From contig NZ_WQRF01000001.1 of assembly GCF_009758415.1 (NCBI RefSeq), positions 310,001 to 374,000 on the forward strand: a stretch of DNA of 64,000 bases, given 5' to 3'. Below are positions 31,665 to 39,842 of the stretch, piece after piece (positions within the stretch are counted from its first letter, which is position 1; each line of letters begins with the position of its first letter). Below the pieces are notes generated by a model. It was not told the DNA's origin. It did no database searches and worked only from the letters and a program-made list of their open reading frames with translations. Made by a program: the position numbers and the translations under genes. Origin of the DNA: Devosia marina. Its GTDB lineage: Bacteria; Pseudomonadota; Alphaproteobacteria; Rhizobiales; Devosiaceae.

Positions 31665-31703
31665 CAACAGGGATATAAAGAAACCTTTATATCCCTGTTG
31701 ACA
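31665..31703 (+). promoter_or_regulatory. Perfect 16-bp palindrome overlapping the metE -35 box
   Basis: CAACAGGGATATAAAG (31665-31680) and its exact reverse complement (31685-31700) flank an AAAC spacer. The right arm ends in TTG, the first three bases of a consensus TTGACA (31698-31703). That -35 would drive the transcript beginning with the cobalamin riboswitch. An operator over the -35 implies repression. ArsR-type SahR and LysR-type MetR regulators are known to control methionine-cycle genes in Proteobacteria; which, if any, binds here I cannot say. Confidence 0.65.
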
Positions 31704-31724
31704 CCCCGGTCCCCCTCCGCCATC

Positions 31725-31910
31725 TTGATCCTCGTCCATGGTCCCCGCGAGGGGATAACAGGGAATGCCGGTGCGGGGCGCAAAGCCCCAAGTCCGGAGC
31801 TGCCCCCGCAACTGTTGGCGGAGACGGGTGTTCGTTGTCCCACTGGTCCTTTCTGGCCGGGAAGGGGAGCATCCGGTTCGATCCGCGAGCCAGGAGACCT
31901 ACCATGGGCG
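31725..31910 (+). promoter_or_regulatory. Cobalamin (vitamin B12) riboswitch upstream of metE
   Basis: The conserved core is easy to read: an early AACAGGGAA-x-GCCGGTG element, GCTGCCCCCGCAACTGT (31797-31813), CCGGGAAGG (about 31858) and the terminal B12 box AGCCAGGAGACCTACC (31888-31903). Spacing and order match the family. Adenosyl- or methylcobalamin binding should repress the downstream B12-independent methionine synthase, since cells with B12 can use MetH. No metH is in the window. The stretch immediately after the B12 box carries GGAGG and a short open frame (next entry). Confidence 0.93.
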
Positions 31911-31959
31911 TGATTATCCATTGTCAGCCGATCGGGTGGATCGGCCGGAGGACACGACC

Positions 31960-31998
31960 ATGACGATCCGTCACCATTTCCGAATGCGACGCTGCTAA
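31960..31998 (+). CDS. Possible 12-residue leader peptide between riboswitch and metE
   Basis: An ATG preceded by CGGAGG (spacing 8) opens a frame encoding MTIRHHFRMRRC and then TAA. It is rich in histidine, arginine and ends in cysteine, and lies between the riboswitch and metE, 140 bases before the metE start. The good ribosome-binding site is the main support. It may couple translation to expression of metE, but a chance frame cannot be excluded. Confidence 0.4.
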   Translation: MTIRHHFRMRRC

Positions 31999-32138
31999 GC
32001 GGTCAATTCTGACCCCAACCCAGCCCTGATCCGCCCGCACTCACGCCAGTGCTGGGCGCAATCCAACATATTCGCGCGTCTGGACGCACCGTGTTTTGCA
32101 CGGGCGCACCTGCGCGCCTGTCACAAACGGAATTTTCC

Positions 32139-34403
32139 ATGACCCGCTCAGCCAATCTCGGCTTTTCCCGCATCGGCCTCAATCGCGAACTGAAAAAGGC
32201 CCTAGAATCCTACTGGAAGGGCGAAAGCGACACCGCCGCCCTGCACGCCACCGCCGCCGGGCTCCGGGCCCGTCACTGGAGCCTGCAGCGCGAAGCCGGC
32301 ATCGCGGTAATCCCCTCGAATGATTTTTCGCTCTACGACCATGTGCTGGACACTTCGGTGCTGGTCGGCGCCATCCCGCCGCGCTTTGCTGGAATTGCCG
32401 ACCCCGACGCACGCTATTTCGCCATGGCCCGCGGCACCGATGCTGCCCCGGCCATGGAGATGACCAAGTGGTTCGACACCAATTACCATTTCATCGTACC
32501 CGAGCTGCACCGCGACCAGGCGTTCGCGCTCAATGCCGGCAAACCGCTCAACCATTTCCGTGAGGCGCAGGCGCTCGGCCTTGTCACTAGGCCGGTGATC
32601 CTGGGGCCGGTCACCTTCCTCAGCCTTGCCAAGGCGAAGGATGACGGTTTCGAGCCGCTCGATCTGCTCGACGCTTTGCTGCCGGTCTATGCCGAGCTGC
32701 TGGCCCAGCTCAAGGCCGAGGGCGCAGACTGGGTGCAGATCGATGAACCGGTGCTGGTGCTCGACCTTTCCAGCAGGCAGCAGGCGGCGCTCGAAAAGGC
32801 CTATGCAGTGCTGGGCAAGGCCGGTCCCGATATCCTGCTCACCACCTATTTTGGCGACCTGCGGGACAATACCGAACTGGCGGCGAGGCTCCCGGTGGCG
32901 GGGCTGCATATCGATCTGGTGCGCGCGCCCGGTCAGCTCGACGCCGTGCTGGCGGCCTTGCCCGCCGGCAAGACGCTCTCGGTCGGCGTGGTCGATGGTC
33001 GCAATATCTGGCGCACCGATCTCGACGCTGCCTTTGGTCTTGTCAGCAGGGTATGGGACCATATTGGCCCGGATTGCCTGGAAATTGCCCCATCCTGCTC
33101 GCTGCTGCACAGCCCGGTCGATCTCGATGCTGAAACCGCGCTCGACGCTGAACTGAAATCCTGGCTGGCCTTTGCCCGGCAGAAGCTGGAGGAGGTGGCG
33201 GCGCTGACCACGGCGCAGCAGCGGGGCAGGGGCGCTGCCCGGACCGCTTTCGAGGCCAGCGCCGCCGCCATCGCGGCGCACAAGGCCTCGGCGCGCATTC
33301 ATCGGCCCGAGGTCAAAGCCCGCGCTGCGCAGGCCATTGCCCTGGATCGCAATTCGTCCTTCGCCTCCCGCCGCGAGAAGCAGCGCGCCCGTTTCAACCT
33401 GCCAGACTATCCGACCACCACCATCGGTTCGTTCCCGCAGACCAAGGAGGTGCGGCAGGCCCGCGCGGCGTTCAAGAAAGGTCAGCTCGATCGGGCTGGT
33501 TATGATGCCTTTCTCGAACAGCAAACCGAGCGCGCCATCCGCATCCAGGAAGAGCTGGGGCTCGATGTGCTGGTGCATGGTGAATTCGAGCGCAATGACA
33601 TGGTGGAATATTTCGGCGAACAGCTCGATGGCTTCGCTTTCACCAGAAATGGCTGGGTGCAGTCCTATGGCTCGCGCTGCGTCAAGCCGCCGGTGATCTA
33701 TGGCGATGTCTCGCGTCCTGCGCCGATGACAGTGCGGTGGTCGGCTTTTGCGGCCTCGCTCACGGACCGGCACATGAAGGGGATGCTGACTGGCCCGGTC
33801 ACCATCCTGCAATGGAGTTTCGTGCGGGTCGACCAGCCGCGCGCCGAGACTTGCCGCCAGATTGGCCTGGCCATTCGCCAGGAAGTGCTCGACCTCGAGC
33901 AGGCCGGTATCGGCATCATCCAGATCGATGAACCAGCCCTGCGCGAGGGCCTGCCGCTGCGCCGGTCCGATTGGGACGCCTATCTGCGCTGGGCGGTGGA
34001 TTGCTTCCGCCTCTCGGCCTCGGGCGTGGCCGACGACACGCAGATCCACACCCATATGTGCTATGCCGAATTCAACGACATCATGCCCGCCATTGCCGCA
34101 ATGGATGCCGATGTCATCTCCATTGAAACCTCGCGCTCGGACATGGAACTGCTCGAGGCCTTCCGCGACTTCAACTATCCCAATGAAATCGGCCCCGGCG
34201 TCTGGGATATCCACGCCCCGCGCGTGCCCGATCAGGCCGATATGCTGGCTCTGCTGCGCAAGGCCGGGCGGGGCATTGCCCCCGATCAGCTCTGGGTCAA
34301 TCCCGATTGCGGGCTCAAGACTCGCGGCTGGCCGGAGGTGAATGCCGCGCTGCAGAACCTGGTGGCTGCCGCGAAGGCCTTGCGTTCTGCCGCGGCCAGA
34401 TGA
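32139..34403 (+). CDS. metE: Cobalamin-independent methionine synthase MetE
   Basis: A 754-residue cytoplasmic enzyme that transfers a methyl group from 5-methyltetrahydropteroyltri-glutamate to homocysteine. Zinc and homocysteine ligands are in the C-terminal barrel: HTHMCYAEFNDI (H and C) and NPDCGLKTRGW (second C). The folate-binding segments TTIGSFPQTKEVRQAR and LDVLVHGEFERNDMVEYFGE are intact, and the N-terminal duplicated barrel is present (LGFSRIGLNRELKKALE). The start at 32139 gives the standard N-terminus; in-frame extensions upstream would run into the leader. Expression is predicted to be switched off by cobalamin through the riboswitch, and further by the palindrome over its promoter. 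Confidence 0.97.
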   Translation: MTRSANLGFSRIGLNRELKKALESYWKGESDTAALHATAAGLRARHWSLQREAGIAVIPSNDFSLYDHVLDTSVLVGAIPPRFAGIADPDARYFAMARGTDAAPAMEMTKWFDTNYHFIVPELHRDQAFALNAGKPLNHFREAQALGLVTRPVILGPVTFLSLAKAKDDGFEPLDLLDALLPVYAELLAQLKAEGADWVQIDEPVLVLDLSSRQQAALEKAYAVLGKAGPDILLTTYFGDLRDNTELAARLPVAGLHIDLVRAPGQLDAVLAALPAGKTLSVGVVDGRNIWRTDLDAAFGLVSRVWDHIGPDCLEIAPSCSLLHSPVDLDAETALDAELKSWLAFARQKLEEVAALTTAQQRGRGAARTAFEASAAAIAAHKASARIHRPEVKARAAQAIALDRNSSFASRREKQRARFNLPDYPTTTIGSFPQTKEVRQARAAFKKGQLDRAGYDAFLEQQTERAIRIQEELGLDVLVHGEFERNDMVEYFGEQLDGFAFTRNGWVQSYGSRCVKPPVIYGDVSRPAPMTVRWSAFAASLTDRHMKGMLTGPVTILQWSFVRVDQPRAETCRQIGLAIRQEVLDLEQAGIGIIQIDEPALREGLPLRRSDWDAYLRWAVDCFRLSASGVADDTQIHTHMCYAEFNDIMPAIAAMDADVISIETSRSDMELLEAFRDFNYPNEIGPGVWDIHAPRVPDQADMLALLRKAGRGIAPDQLWVNPDCGLKTRGWPEVNAALQNLVAAAKALRSAAAR

Positions 34404-34423
34404 CAAAAGCCTGGTGAAAACTC

Positions 34424-34460
34424 TGCCGCCGCTTCTCAATAAAAGCGGCGGCATTAAATT
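34424..34460 (+). terminator. Terminator after metE
   Basis: TGCCGCCGCTT (34424-34434) pairs perfectly with AAGCGGCGGCA (34443-34453) across an eight-base loop and is followed by TTAAATTCT. It begins 21 bases after the metE stop. Confidence 0.75.
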
Positions 34461-34528
34461 CTGGGGCCCAGCTTAATCCTATCTTTGCGTCTTGGGGCAC
34501 ATTTTGGGCCCTGAGTTGGAACTTGACG

Positions 34529-35827
34529 ATGCTTAGTCACGAACACGGCCAGTTGGATGTCGACGCCTATCTGCATGGCATCGTGCGCGCTCGCCTTGGT
34601 GTCTGGGACTGGAACCTGGTCACCGGTGAATGTGGCTATTCGGCGAGCTGGTTCGACATGCTCGGCTACGCGCCTGGTGAGCTGGAGCAGGCCAGCGATC
34701 TCTGGCTCGAACTGACCCATCCCGATGATCGCGCACGCGCCATTGAGAGCGGCGAACGCCATCTGCGCGGCGAGACGGCTGAAATCGAGACCGAAATCCG
34801 CCTGCGTCGCAAGGACGGCACCTGGCTCTGGGGGCTCGACCGGGGTGGCATCGTCGAGCGGGACGCCGATGGCCGTCCGACGCGCATGGTCGGGGTACAG
34901 GCCGATATCTCCCGGCAGAAAGAGGCCGAACTCGCCCTGCAGCAGACCAATGAGCGGTTCCGCCTGGCCCTTGAAGCGAGCGATGTGGGCATCTGGGAAT
35001 TCGATCCGGTCAGCCAGACCAGTTTCTGGGATGCCCGGACGCGCGAAATCTTTGGGGTCGATCCCGACCTCGAAACGCACAAATTGCAGTCATGGCAGCA
35101 CTATCTGCATCCCGAGGACCGGGAAATGGCGGAGCGTCAGCACGAAGCTGTCGGGATCAACACCGATATCATCCGGTATCGGATCATCCGGGAGGACGGC
35201 AAGATTCGCCATGTCGAGACCTTCGCCCGCCTGGTTCAGACGCCTTCCATGACCAAACGCCTGACCGGCACGATCCGCGACGTCACCGAGGATGTCGAAC
35301 GCCGGGCCGCCCTCAAATGGGCCGCCGAACATGACGGGCTCACGGGCCTGCTGACTCGCTCAACCTTCGAGCATCGCCTGGCCAAACACCTCGCAGATCC
35401 CGAAAGCCCACCATGCGCGTTGCTCTATATCGATATCGACCACTTCAAATCGATCAATGACAGCGGTGGGCACGATGCGGGCGACGCCGCTCTGCGCCAG
35501 ATTGCCGATGTTCTGCGCTGGACCGCCGGGAACGGGCACGCCGCCCGGCTTGGTGGCGATGAGTTCGCTGTTCTCGTTGATATAGGTGAGGAACTGGCTG
35601 GCATGCTCGCCGGCAAGATCATTGACGCCGTGCGCGGGCTCTCGACCGATGCGGGCGGAGCGGTACTTTCCGCCAGTATCGGTATTGCCGTGGCATGGCA
35701 GGGCGAGGGCGTGCGCAGCCTCCTCAAGCGGGCGGATCAGGCCTGCTACGCGGCAAAACGCGGCGGCAGAGGTCGGTGGGTCATCGATGACATAGAGCTC
35801 GAGGCGCGGGTCAGTTCCGCCCTGTGA
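34529..35827 (+). CDS. PAS-PAS-GGDEF diguanylate cyclase
   Basis: A soluble 432-residue protein. Two PAS-type sensor domains with PAC segments occupy about residues 18-135 (GVWDWNLVTGECGYSASW; LRRKDGTWLWGLDRG) and 145-265. The GGDEF domain covers about 270-425 with the active motif RLGGDEFAVLV intact and the metal-binding DIDHFKSIND, so it should make c-di-GMP from two GTP. No membrane segment and no obvious RxxD inhibitory site are seen just before GGDEF. The ATG at 34529 is preferred; TTG at 34523 is an in-frame alternative. It meets the EAL gene tail to tail with a single base between stops. Confidence 0.88.
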   Translation: MLSHEHGQLDVDAYLHGIVRARLGVWDWNLVTGECGYSASWFDMLGYAPGELEQASDLWLELTHPDDRARAIESGERHLRGETAEIETEIRLRRKDGTWLWGLDRGGIVERDADGRPTRMVGVQADISRQKEAELALQQTNERFRLALEASDVGIWEFDPVSQTSFWDARTREIFGVDPDLETHKLQSWQHYLHPEDREMAERQHEAVGINTDIIRYRIIREDGKIRHVETFARLVQTPSMTKRLTGTIRDVTEDVERRAALKWAAEHDGLTGLLTRSTFEHRLAKHLADPESPPCALLYIDIDHFKSINDSGGHDAGDAALRQIADVLRWTAGNGHAARLGGDEFAVLVDIGEELAGMLAGKIIDAVRGLSTDAGGAVLSASIGIAVAWQGEGVRSLLKRADQACYAAKRGGRGRWVIDDIELEARVSSAL

Positions 35828-35828
35828 G

Positions 35829-37226
35829 CTAGCCGGGCGGCGCGCGTTTCGTCTCGGCCGCGATACGGGCTTCGAAATCCGCCAGCTCCATCGGCCGGCC
35901 ATGAAAATACCCCTGGAACTGCACGCATCCCACTTGGGCCAGCATGGCCTGCTGATCGGACGTTTCCACGCCTTCGGCCAACACCTGCTGTCCCAGATCC
36001 CGCCCGATCTGGACGACATTCTTGATTAACGACGCGCTGCGCGGATCGTCCAGCATGTCTTTGACAAACCCTCGGTCGATCTTGATCTGCTGGATGGGCA
36101 GGCTGCGCAGATAGGCGAGCGAGGAATAGCCGGTGCCGAAATCATCAAGGGCAATGGTAATGCCCAGGGCCTGCAGGCCCGCCAGCCGGGCCACGACCGT
36201 GTCGGTGTCTGTTACCAGCACGCTTTCGGTCATTTCAAGGATCAGATGACGGGCATCGGCGCCGGTCGTCGACAGTGTATCGCGGACCAGATTTTCGAAC
36301 CCATCGTCCAATATCTGGCTGGCGCTGACATTGATCGAGAGCGTCAAATGCTTGAAATCGGGATGTTTTCCCCACTCTGCCAGGGTGTTGCAGCCCTGCT
36401 TGAGAACCCAGCCCCCGATTGCCACCATCAGCCCCGCCCGTTCAGCCTGCGGAATGAAAGAGGCCGGCGGCACGACGCCGCGCCCTGGACTGGTCCAGCG
36501 CAAGAGGGCTTCGGCGCCAACCGTCCGGTGGTCCAGATCCACCTGTGGCTGGTACACTAGGTGGAACTCCTCATTCCACATGGCGGAGATCAGGTCGCGA
36601 CCAATTCTGTCATTGCGCGCCAGCTCTGCCTGCATGGCATAGGCGCAGCCTGCCAGCAGGGCCGTGGCTACAATGGCATTGGCCCAGGTGCCGCCTGTAT
36701 GCAGAGCAACAGGCATATCGACGACAAACGGGTTGGCCAGTGGCGTACTGGCGAACACCACAAAGAGCAACAAGCTGACGACGATCAGGGCCAGTTGCGA
36801 CCGCGACGCCTGCCGCCGGTAGTTGAGGAACCCCAGCGCAGCCACCACCAGCAGGTACAAATGGCTCACTCGCGGCGCTTCGGTCGTAGGCACATCGATG
36901 ATCAGTGCCATGACGGAGGCGATCACGATCAGAACCGCCTGGGCGATCAGCAGGCCGAGCGCGAACTGTCCGCGGCTGACCAGTGCATAGATCGAGAGCC
37001 CACTGGCAACAACAGCCACGTCCAGGGCAACAATGCCCCACCACCCCATGATGCCGAAGACGACGCCCCATGCTGCGCCCAAGGCGGCAATGGCCAGCGA
37101 GCCATAGCGAAAGGCGGCAATCACCCGGGTCGAGTACTGTCCCGTCTGCTCCGTTGCGGATGGACCCGCTTGTCTTGCCATGGGTGCAACGTACTTTGCT
37201 TGAGACAGGTCATATCGACCCGCCAT
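35829..37226 (-). CDS. Membrane-bound EAL-domain c-di-GMP phosphodiesterase
   Basis: A 465-residue protein with about six hydrophobic segments in the first 200 residues and a C-terminal EAL domain (about 215-455). The catalytic motif EALLRW is intact, as are NVSASQ, the metal-site EMTESV, DDFGTGYSSLAYLRSLP and KIDRGFV, so it is likely an active phosphodiesterase. The membrane part lacks a recognised sensor family such as MHYT. The start at 37226 is used; a second ATG at 37181 (MARQAG) is equally plausible since neither has a clear ribosome-binding site. It opposes the neighbouring GGDEF enzyme. Confidence 0.87.
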   Translation of the reverse strand: MAGRYDLSQAKYVAPMARQAGPSATEQTGQYSTRVIAAFRYGSLAIAALGAAWGVVFGIMGWWGIVALDVAVVASGLSIYALVSRGQFALGLLIAQAVLIVIASVMALIIDVPTTEAPRVSHLYLLVVAALGFLNYRRQASRSQLALIVVSLLLFVVFASTPLANPFVVDMPVALHTGGTWANAIVATALLAGCAYAMQAELARNDRIGRDLISAMWNEEFHLVYQPQVDLDHRTVGAEALLRWTSPGRGVVPPASFIPQAERAGLMVAIGGWVLKQGCNTLAEWGKHPDFKHLTLSINVSASQILDDGFENLVRDTLSTTGADARHLILEMTESVLVTDTDTVVARLAGLQALGITIALDDFGTGYSSLAYLRSLPIQQIKIDRGFVKDMLDDPRSASLIKNVVQIGRDLGQQVLAEGVETSDQQAMLAQVGCVQFQGYFHGRPMELADFEARIAAETKRAPPG

Positions 37227-37340
37227 GGACCGCGCTTGCTTCCACTATACGCCAAATGACACTGGATTAAACCGTCGGTCCGGACACACGGGCTCGGCCT
37301 GCAATTCATACTGTATCAAGAAAAAACAAATATGGGATCC

Positions 37341-37382
37341 GGTCACCACAATATAGTTGGGGCTTGGTCGCCACAATATAGT
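37341..37382. repeat. Tandem direct repeat, 17 bp with 25-bp period
   Basis: GGTCACCACAATATAGT (37341-37357) and GGTCGCCACAATATAGT (37366-37382) differ at one base. They lie in the noncoding stretch between the EAL gene start and the left end of the mobile island, outside the island itself. Function unknown; the repeated CCACAATATAGT suggests a pair of protein-binding sites. Confidence 0.6.
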
Positions 37383-37603
37383 GTTGAATCCGACGGGTTT
37401 GCTTGAAAATATGGCCCCACTCTGCCATGCTCTCCTCGCTGCGCTATCTCAACTCCCGAACTCTCGGCTCGCAAGCTGATCCGGCCGCAAAACGCCCGGG
37501 CGCAGGATGAGCGATTCGCCAAGCCTCCTAACGCACAATGCGGCAACACCCATCAGCGCGAGCGTCACAGGCTCTTCAATTTGAGTAAATCGGTCGGAGA
37601 GTG

Positions 37604-37620
37604 TGGCTGGGGAACCTGGA
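37604..37620. repeat. attL: duplicated tRNA-Gln 3' end
   Basis: These 17 bases reproduce exactly the acceptor/T-arm end of the tRNA-Gln gene (46436-46452), including the CCA complement. Identity ends at the next base (C versus T). It marks the left junction of the island. Confidence 0.85.
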
Positions 37621-37644
37621 CGCCCAGCCTAAGTCCGCTTTTAT

Positions 37645-37710
37645 GTAACAAGCACAGGTTGTTACGGGAATTAAGTTGAGCTACTGTACTAGAAAACTGT
37701 ACTAGAGAAG
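37645..37710. repeat. Left-end integrase-type sites: inverted repeat and 25-bp arm repeat
   Basis: GTAACAA-N7-TTGTTAC (37645-37665) is a perfect short dyad, and 37686-37710 holds two copies of TGTACTAGA-like words 13 bases apart. The latter recurs near the right end (46363-46387) in the same orientation. The layout resembles core and arm binding sites used by tyrosine integrases and their accessory factors. Confidence 0.55.
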
Positions 37711-37718
37711 GGCAGGGT

Positions 37719-39179
37719 GTGGCGCCGCGAACTAGGTATCTTAAGCTGCGGGGACGGAGGTGGTGGTTTCAAATGGCGGTGCCCGCCAGAAGTCAGCCTC
37801 GGTTGAAAAAGGCAACCATTCAGGAGAACCTCTATACGACCGATCAGCTAGTGGCGCAGGTCAAGGCCAACGAGCGGGCCGCCTATTGGCAACGAGCTTT
37901 CGACCTAGATCGTCAGCCATCGTCAGAGGCCCCATCAGAGATCTTTCAATCCACTTTCGAGTCGACGTTGCAGCGCATCGAGTGGATCAAGCGGACTCAC
38001 CGCGATGAAGAAGATCGTTCTTCGGCACTCGATCTTCTACTGGACGAGCATGTCGGCCCATACCTTGCTGAGCTGGGCTATCACGACGCGTCACAGATTG
38101 AACCCGGGGATCTACCTAGAGATGTAGAGGCGGCGGCGGACGCAGTCCAAGCAGCCATTCGTGGATCTCGTCAGGTTCCTTTAAAGTACCAGAAGTCGTT
38201 CTCAGACTTAGCAGAGCAATTCTTGTTAGACCGGCAGCGTGATCCTAGAGATCGGCTGACCGCGCAGACCGTTGGGCAGATGGAAGCAACTTTTCGGTTG
38301 TTTCGAGACCATATAAAGGATGCTGCCCTGGCCAGCGTCGACAGAAGATCTGCGTCTGACTTCGTCGACAAGCTTGGCAAGCTAAACCGACACTGGGGAC
38401 GGTCTCCCGAAACCAAGCACAGGAGTCTAGATCAGTTGCTTGCTTCCGCGGGCGCTAGTCCAGAAGATCGCCTTAGCACTGTCACCCTTGCTAGGCATGT
38501 GTCCGCCCTGAATAGCCTTTGGGAGTGGGCAGTCGGACGTGGCGAGGTGGCCGGAGACACCCCGTTCGAAGCACCTAACACCAGGAGGGCAAAACGGGCA
38601 CGGGTTTCAGCCAATGCTCCGTGGACCGATGATGCCATTGCCACCTATTTCAGGCGCGTCAGAGACCGAAGTAGCTCCGGCCTTCCCGATCCAGCATATT
38701 GGCTGCCAATGGTCGCGCTTCTGTCGGGCATGAGGCTTGAGGAGATCTGTTCGCTGGAGAGATCAGATATCAAGTCCGCCGAAGGAGTACGCTATTTCGA
38801 CATCCCCCAAGGCAAAGCCGAAGGCAGTATTCGCGTTGTCCCGGTACATGACGCTCTGTTGCCTCTGCTGGACATAGCACCTGAACGCGGTTTCTTGTTC
38901 CCAAATCTCACCCCGGGAGGGCCGGACCGGAAACGATCTTGGAACGTCGGCAAACGGTTCGGCCGGTTGTTTCGACAAATTGACGGCGCTTCGACTTTCC
39001 ACGCATTCCGAAAGAACGTCGCTCAGACATTTGAACGCGAACGAGTGCGTGAGCACGAGTCTTCGCAAATACTGGGTCATAAGAAGGCCGGATTGACGTA
39101 TGGGGTCTACTCGCCCAACGGTCTGACCATTAGGCAGAAGGCTGATCTGATCGCTTTGCTGAGAGTGCCTTCGAGATGA
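37719..39179 (+). CDS. Tyrosine-type site-specific integrase
   Basis: A 486-residue phage-type integrase. The catalytic arginine is in LSGMRLEEICSLE, the second box HAFRKNV supplies H and R, and the last box LGHKKAGLTYGVYSP supplies H and the nucleophilic tyrosine (VY). A long N-terminal half (about 1-300) carries the arm-binding and core-binding regions. GTG at 37719 follows GAAGGGCAGG at close spacing. It sits against the left att site and points into the island, so it most likely catalysed integration into tRNA-Gln. I do not see an excisionase gene nearby. Confidence 0.93.
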   Translation: MAPRTRYLKLRGRRWWFQMAVPARSQPRLKKATIQENLYTTDQLVAQVKANERAAYWQRAFDLDRQPSSEAPSEIFQSTFESTLQRIEWIKRTHRDEEDRSSALDLLLDEHVGPYLAELGYHDASQIEPGDLPRDVEAAADAVQAAIRGSRQVPLKYQKSFSDLAEQFLLDRQRDPRDRLTAQTVGQMEATFRLFRDHIKDAALASVDRRSASDFVDKLGKLNRHWGRSPETKHRSLDQLLASAGASPEDRLSTVTLARHVSALNSLWEWAVGRGEVAGDTPFEAPNTRRAKRARVSANAPWTDDAIATYFRRVRDRSSSGLPDPAYWLPMVALLSGMRLEEICSLERSDIKSAEGVRYFDIPQGKAEGSIRVVPVHDALLPLLDIAPERGFLFPNLTPGGPDRKRSWNVGKRFGRLFRQIDGASTFHAFRKNVAQTFERERVREHESSQILGHKKAGLTYGVYSPNGLTIRQKADLIALLRVPSR

Positions 39180-39524
39180 AGGACTCTGTGTGTTGCGCAG
39201 CTCCTTGGCGGCCGGCCTACGCATGATGGCGGGTCCGCTGATGGCGCCTCCCTCTTTGGCACCGACGGCTAGGCATGGTCGAACTAGAGACGCACTCGGT
39301 GCCTACGCTTTGGTTTGAACCATGCGTTAGAAACTCAATTGGGGGGACTTCGTCCCGGTCCCCCTGATATGGTCCACACGCTGCGTGAACTTCGCGTTGG
39401 TCTCGTGACTGTCTCTCGACGAACTCTCGTCTAACTCTATGTTTGTCATAGGTATATCGAACGGGGACGGGAGGGGGCCTCCGGCAAGAGGGTCCAAAAA
39501 ATACGCACCCCCAAAGGAGGAACA
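39180..39524. other. Noncoding gap after the integrase gene
   Basis: This is 345 bases with no supported gene. A minus-strand open frame across it has no start signal and looks like chance. The last 20 bases contain AAAGGAGG, the ribosome-binding site of the next gene. Confidence 0.3.
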
Positions 39525-39842
39525 GTGAAGCTACGCACAATCGCCCTAGCGGCCATTCTCGGACTCACTGGCGGGTCTTCTCTGGCTGCCGAGTGTCAGT
39601 ACCAATCGAGGCACGACTGGGGCCACGTGAGCTTCCCTGATGAAAAGACAGCGGTCTGGGATCAGGGGCTGGGCTTCGAGGTGACCTGTGAGTTGGCTTA
39701 TGGCGACGAGGGCGCCAATACGATGACGTGTGACGATGGCCTGAGCTTCCCGTTTGGGTTCTACCCAGCCACGCCTGACGGCGATGACTTCTCTGAGCTG
39801 TTGGTCTTCCAAGACACCCTCTGGTATCGCGTCTGCCCTTGA
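39525..39842 (+). CDS. Small secreted protein of unknown function
   Basis: A 105-residue protein whose GTG start at 39525 has an excellent AAAGGAGG four bases upstream. The first 22 residues form a Sec signal peptide (MKLRTIALAAILGLTGG, cleavage after SLAA). The mature part is about 83 residues, acidic, with four cysteines (24, 55, 69, 104), enough for two disulfides. Motifs such as FPDEKTAVWDQGLGFE and FQDTLWYRVCP are not ones I recognise. It is an orphan island gene between the two recombinase genes; an inhibitor or surface role is possible but unsupported. Confidence 0.65.
   Translation: MKLRTIALAAILGLTGGSSLAAECQYQSRHDWGHVSFPDEKTAVWDQGLGFEVTCELAYGDEGANTMTCDDGLSFPFGFYPATPDGDDFSELLVFQDTLWYRVCP

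Noticed and set aside
31665-31700. Palindrome upstream of metE as a terminator
   Set aside because: The stem is AT-rich in its centre and has no T-run after it; a separate perfect terminator already ends nrdF at 31487-31511. Its overlap with a -35 box favours an operator.
37346-37382. The CCACAATATAGT repeats as an NrdR box pair
   Set aside because: They resemble NrdR boxes, but the spacing is 25 rather than about 31 bases and no ribonucleotide reductase gene is adjacent.
39217-39540. Minus-strand open frame between integrase and secreted protein
   Set aside because: No ribosome-binding site, odd composition, and it overlaps the start signals of the convincing plus-strand gene.
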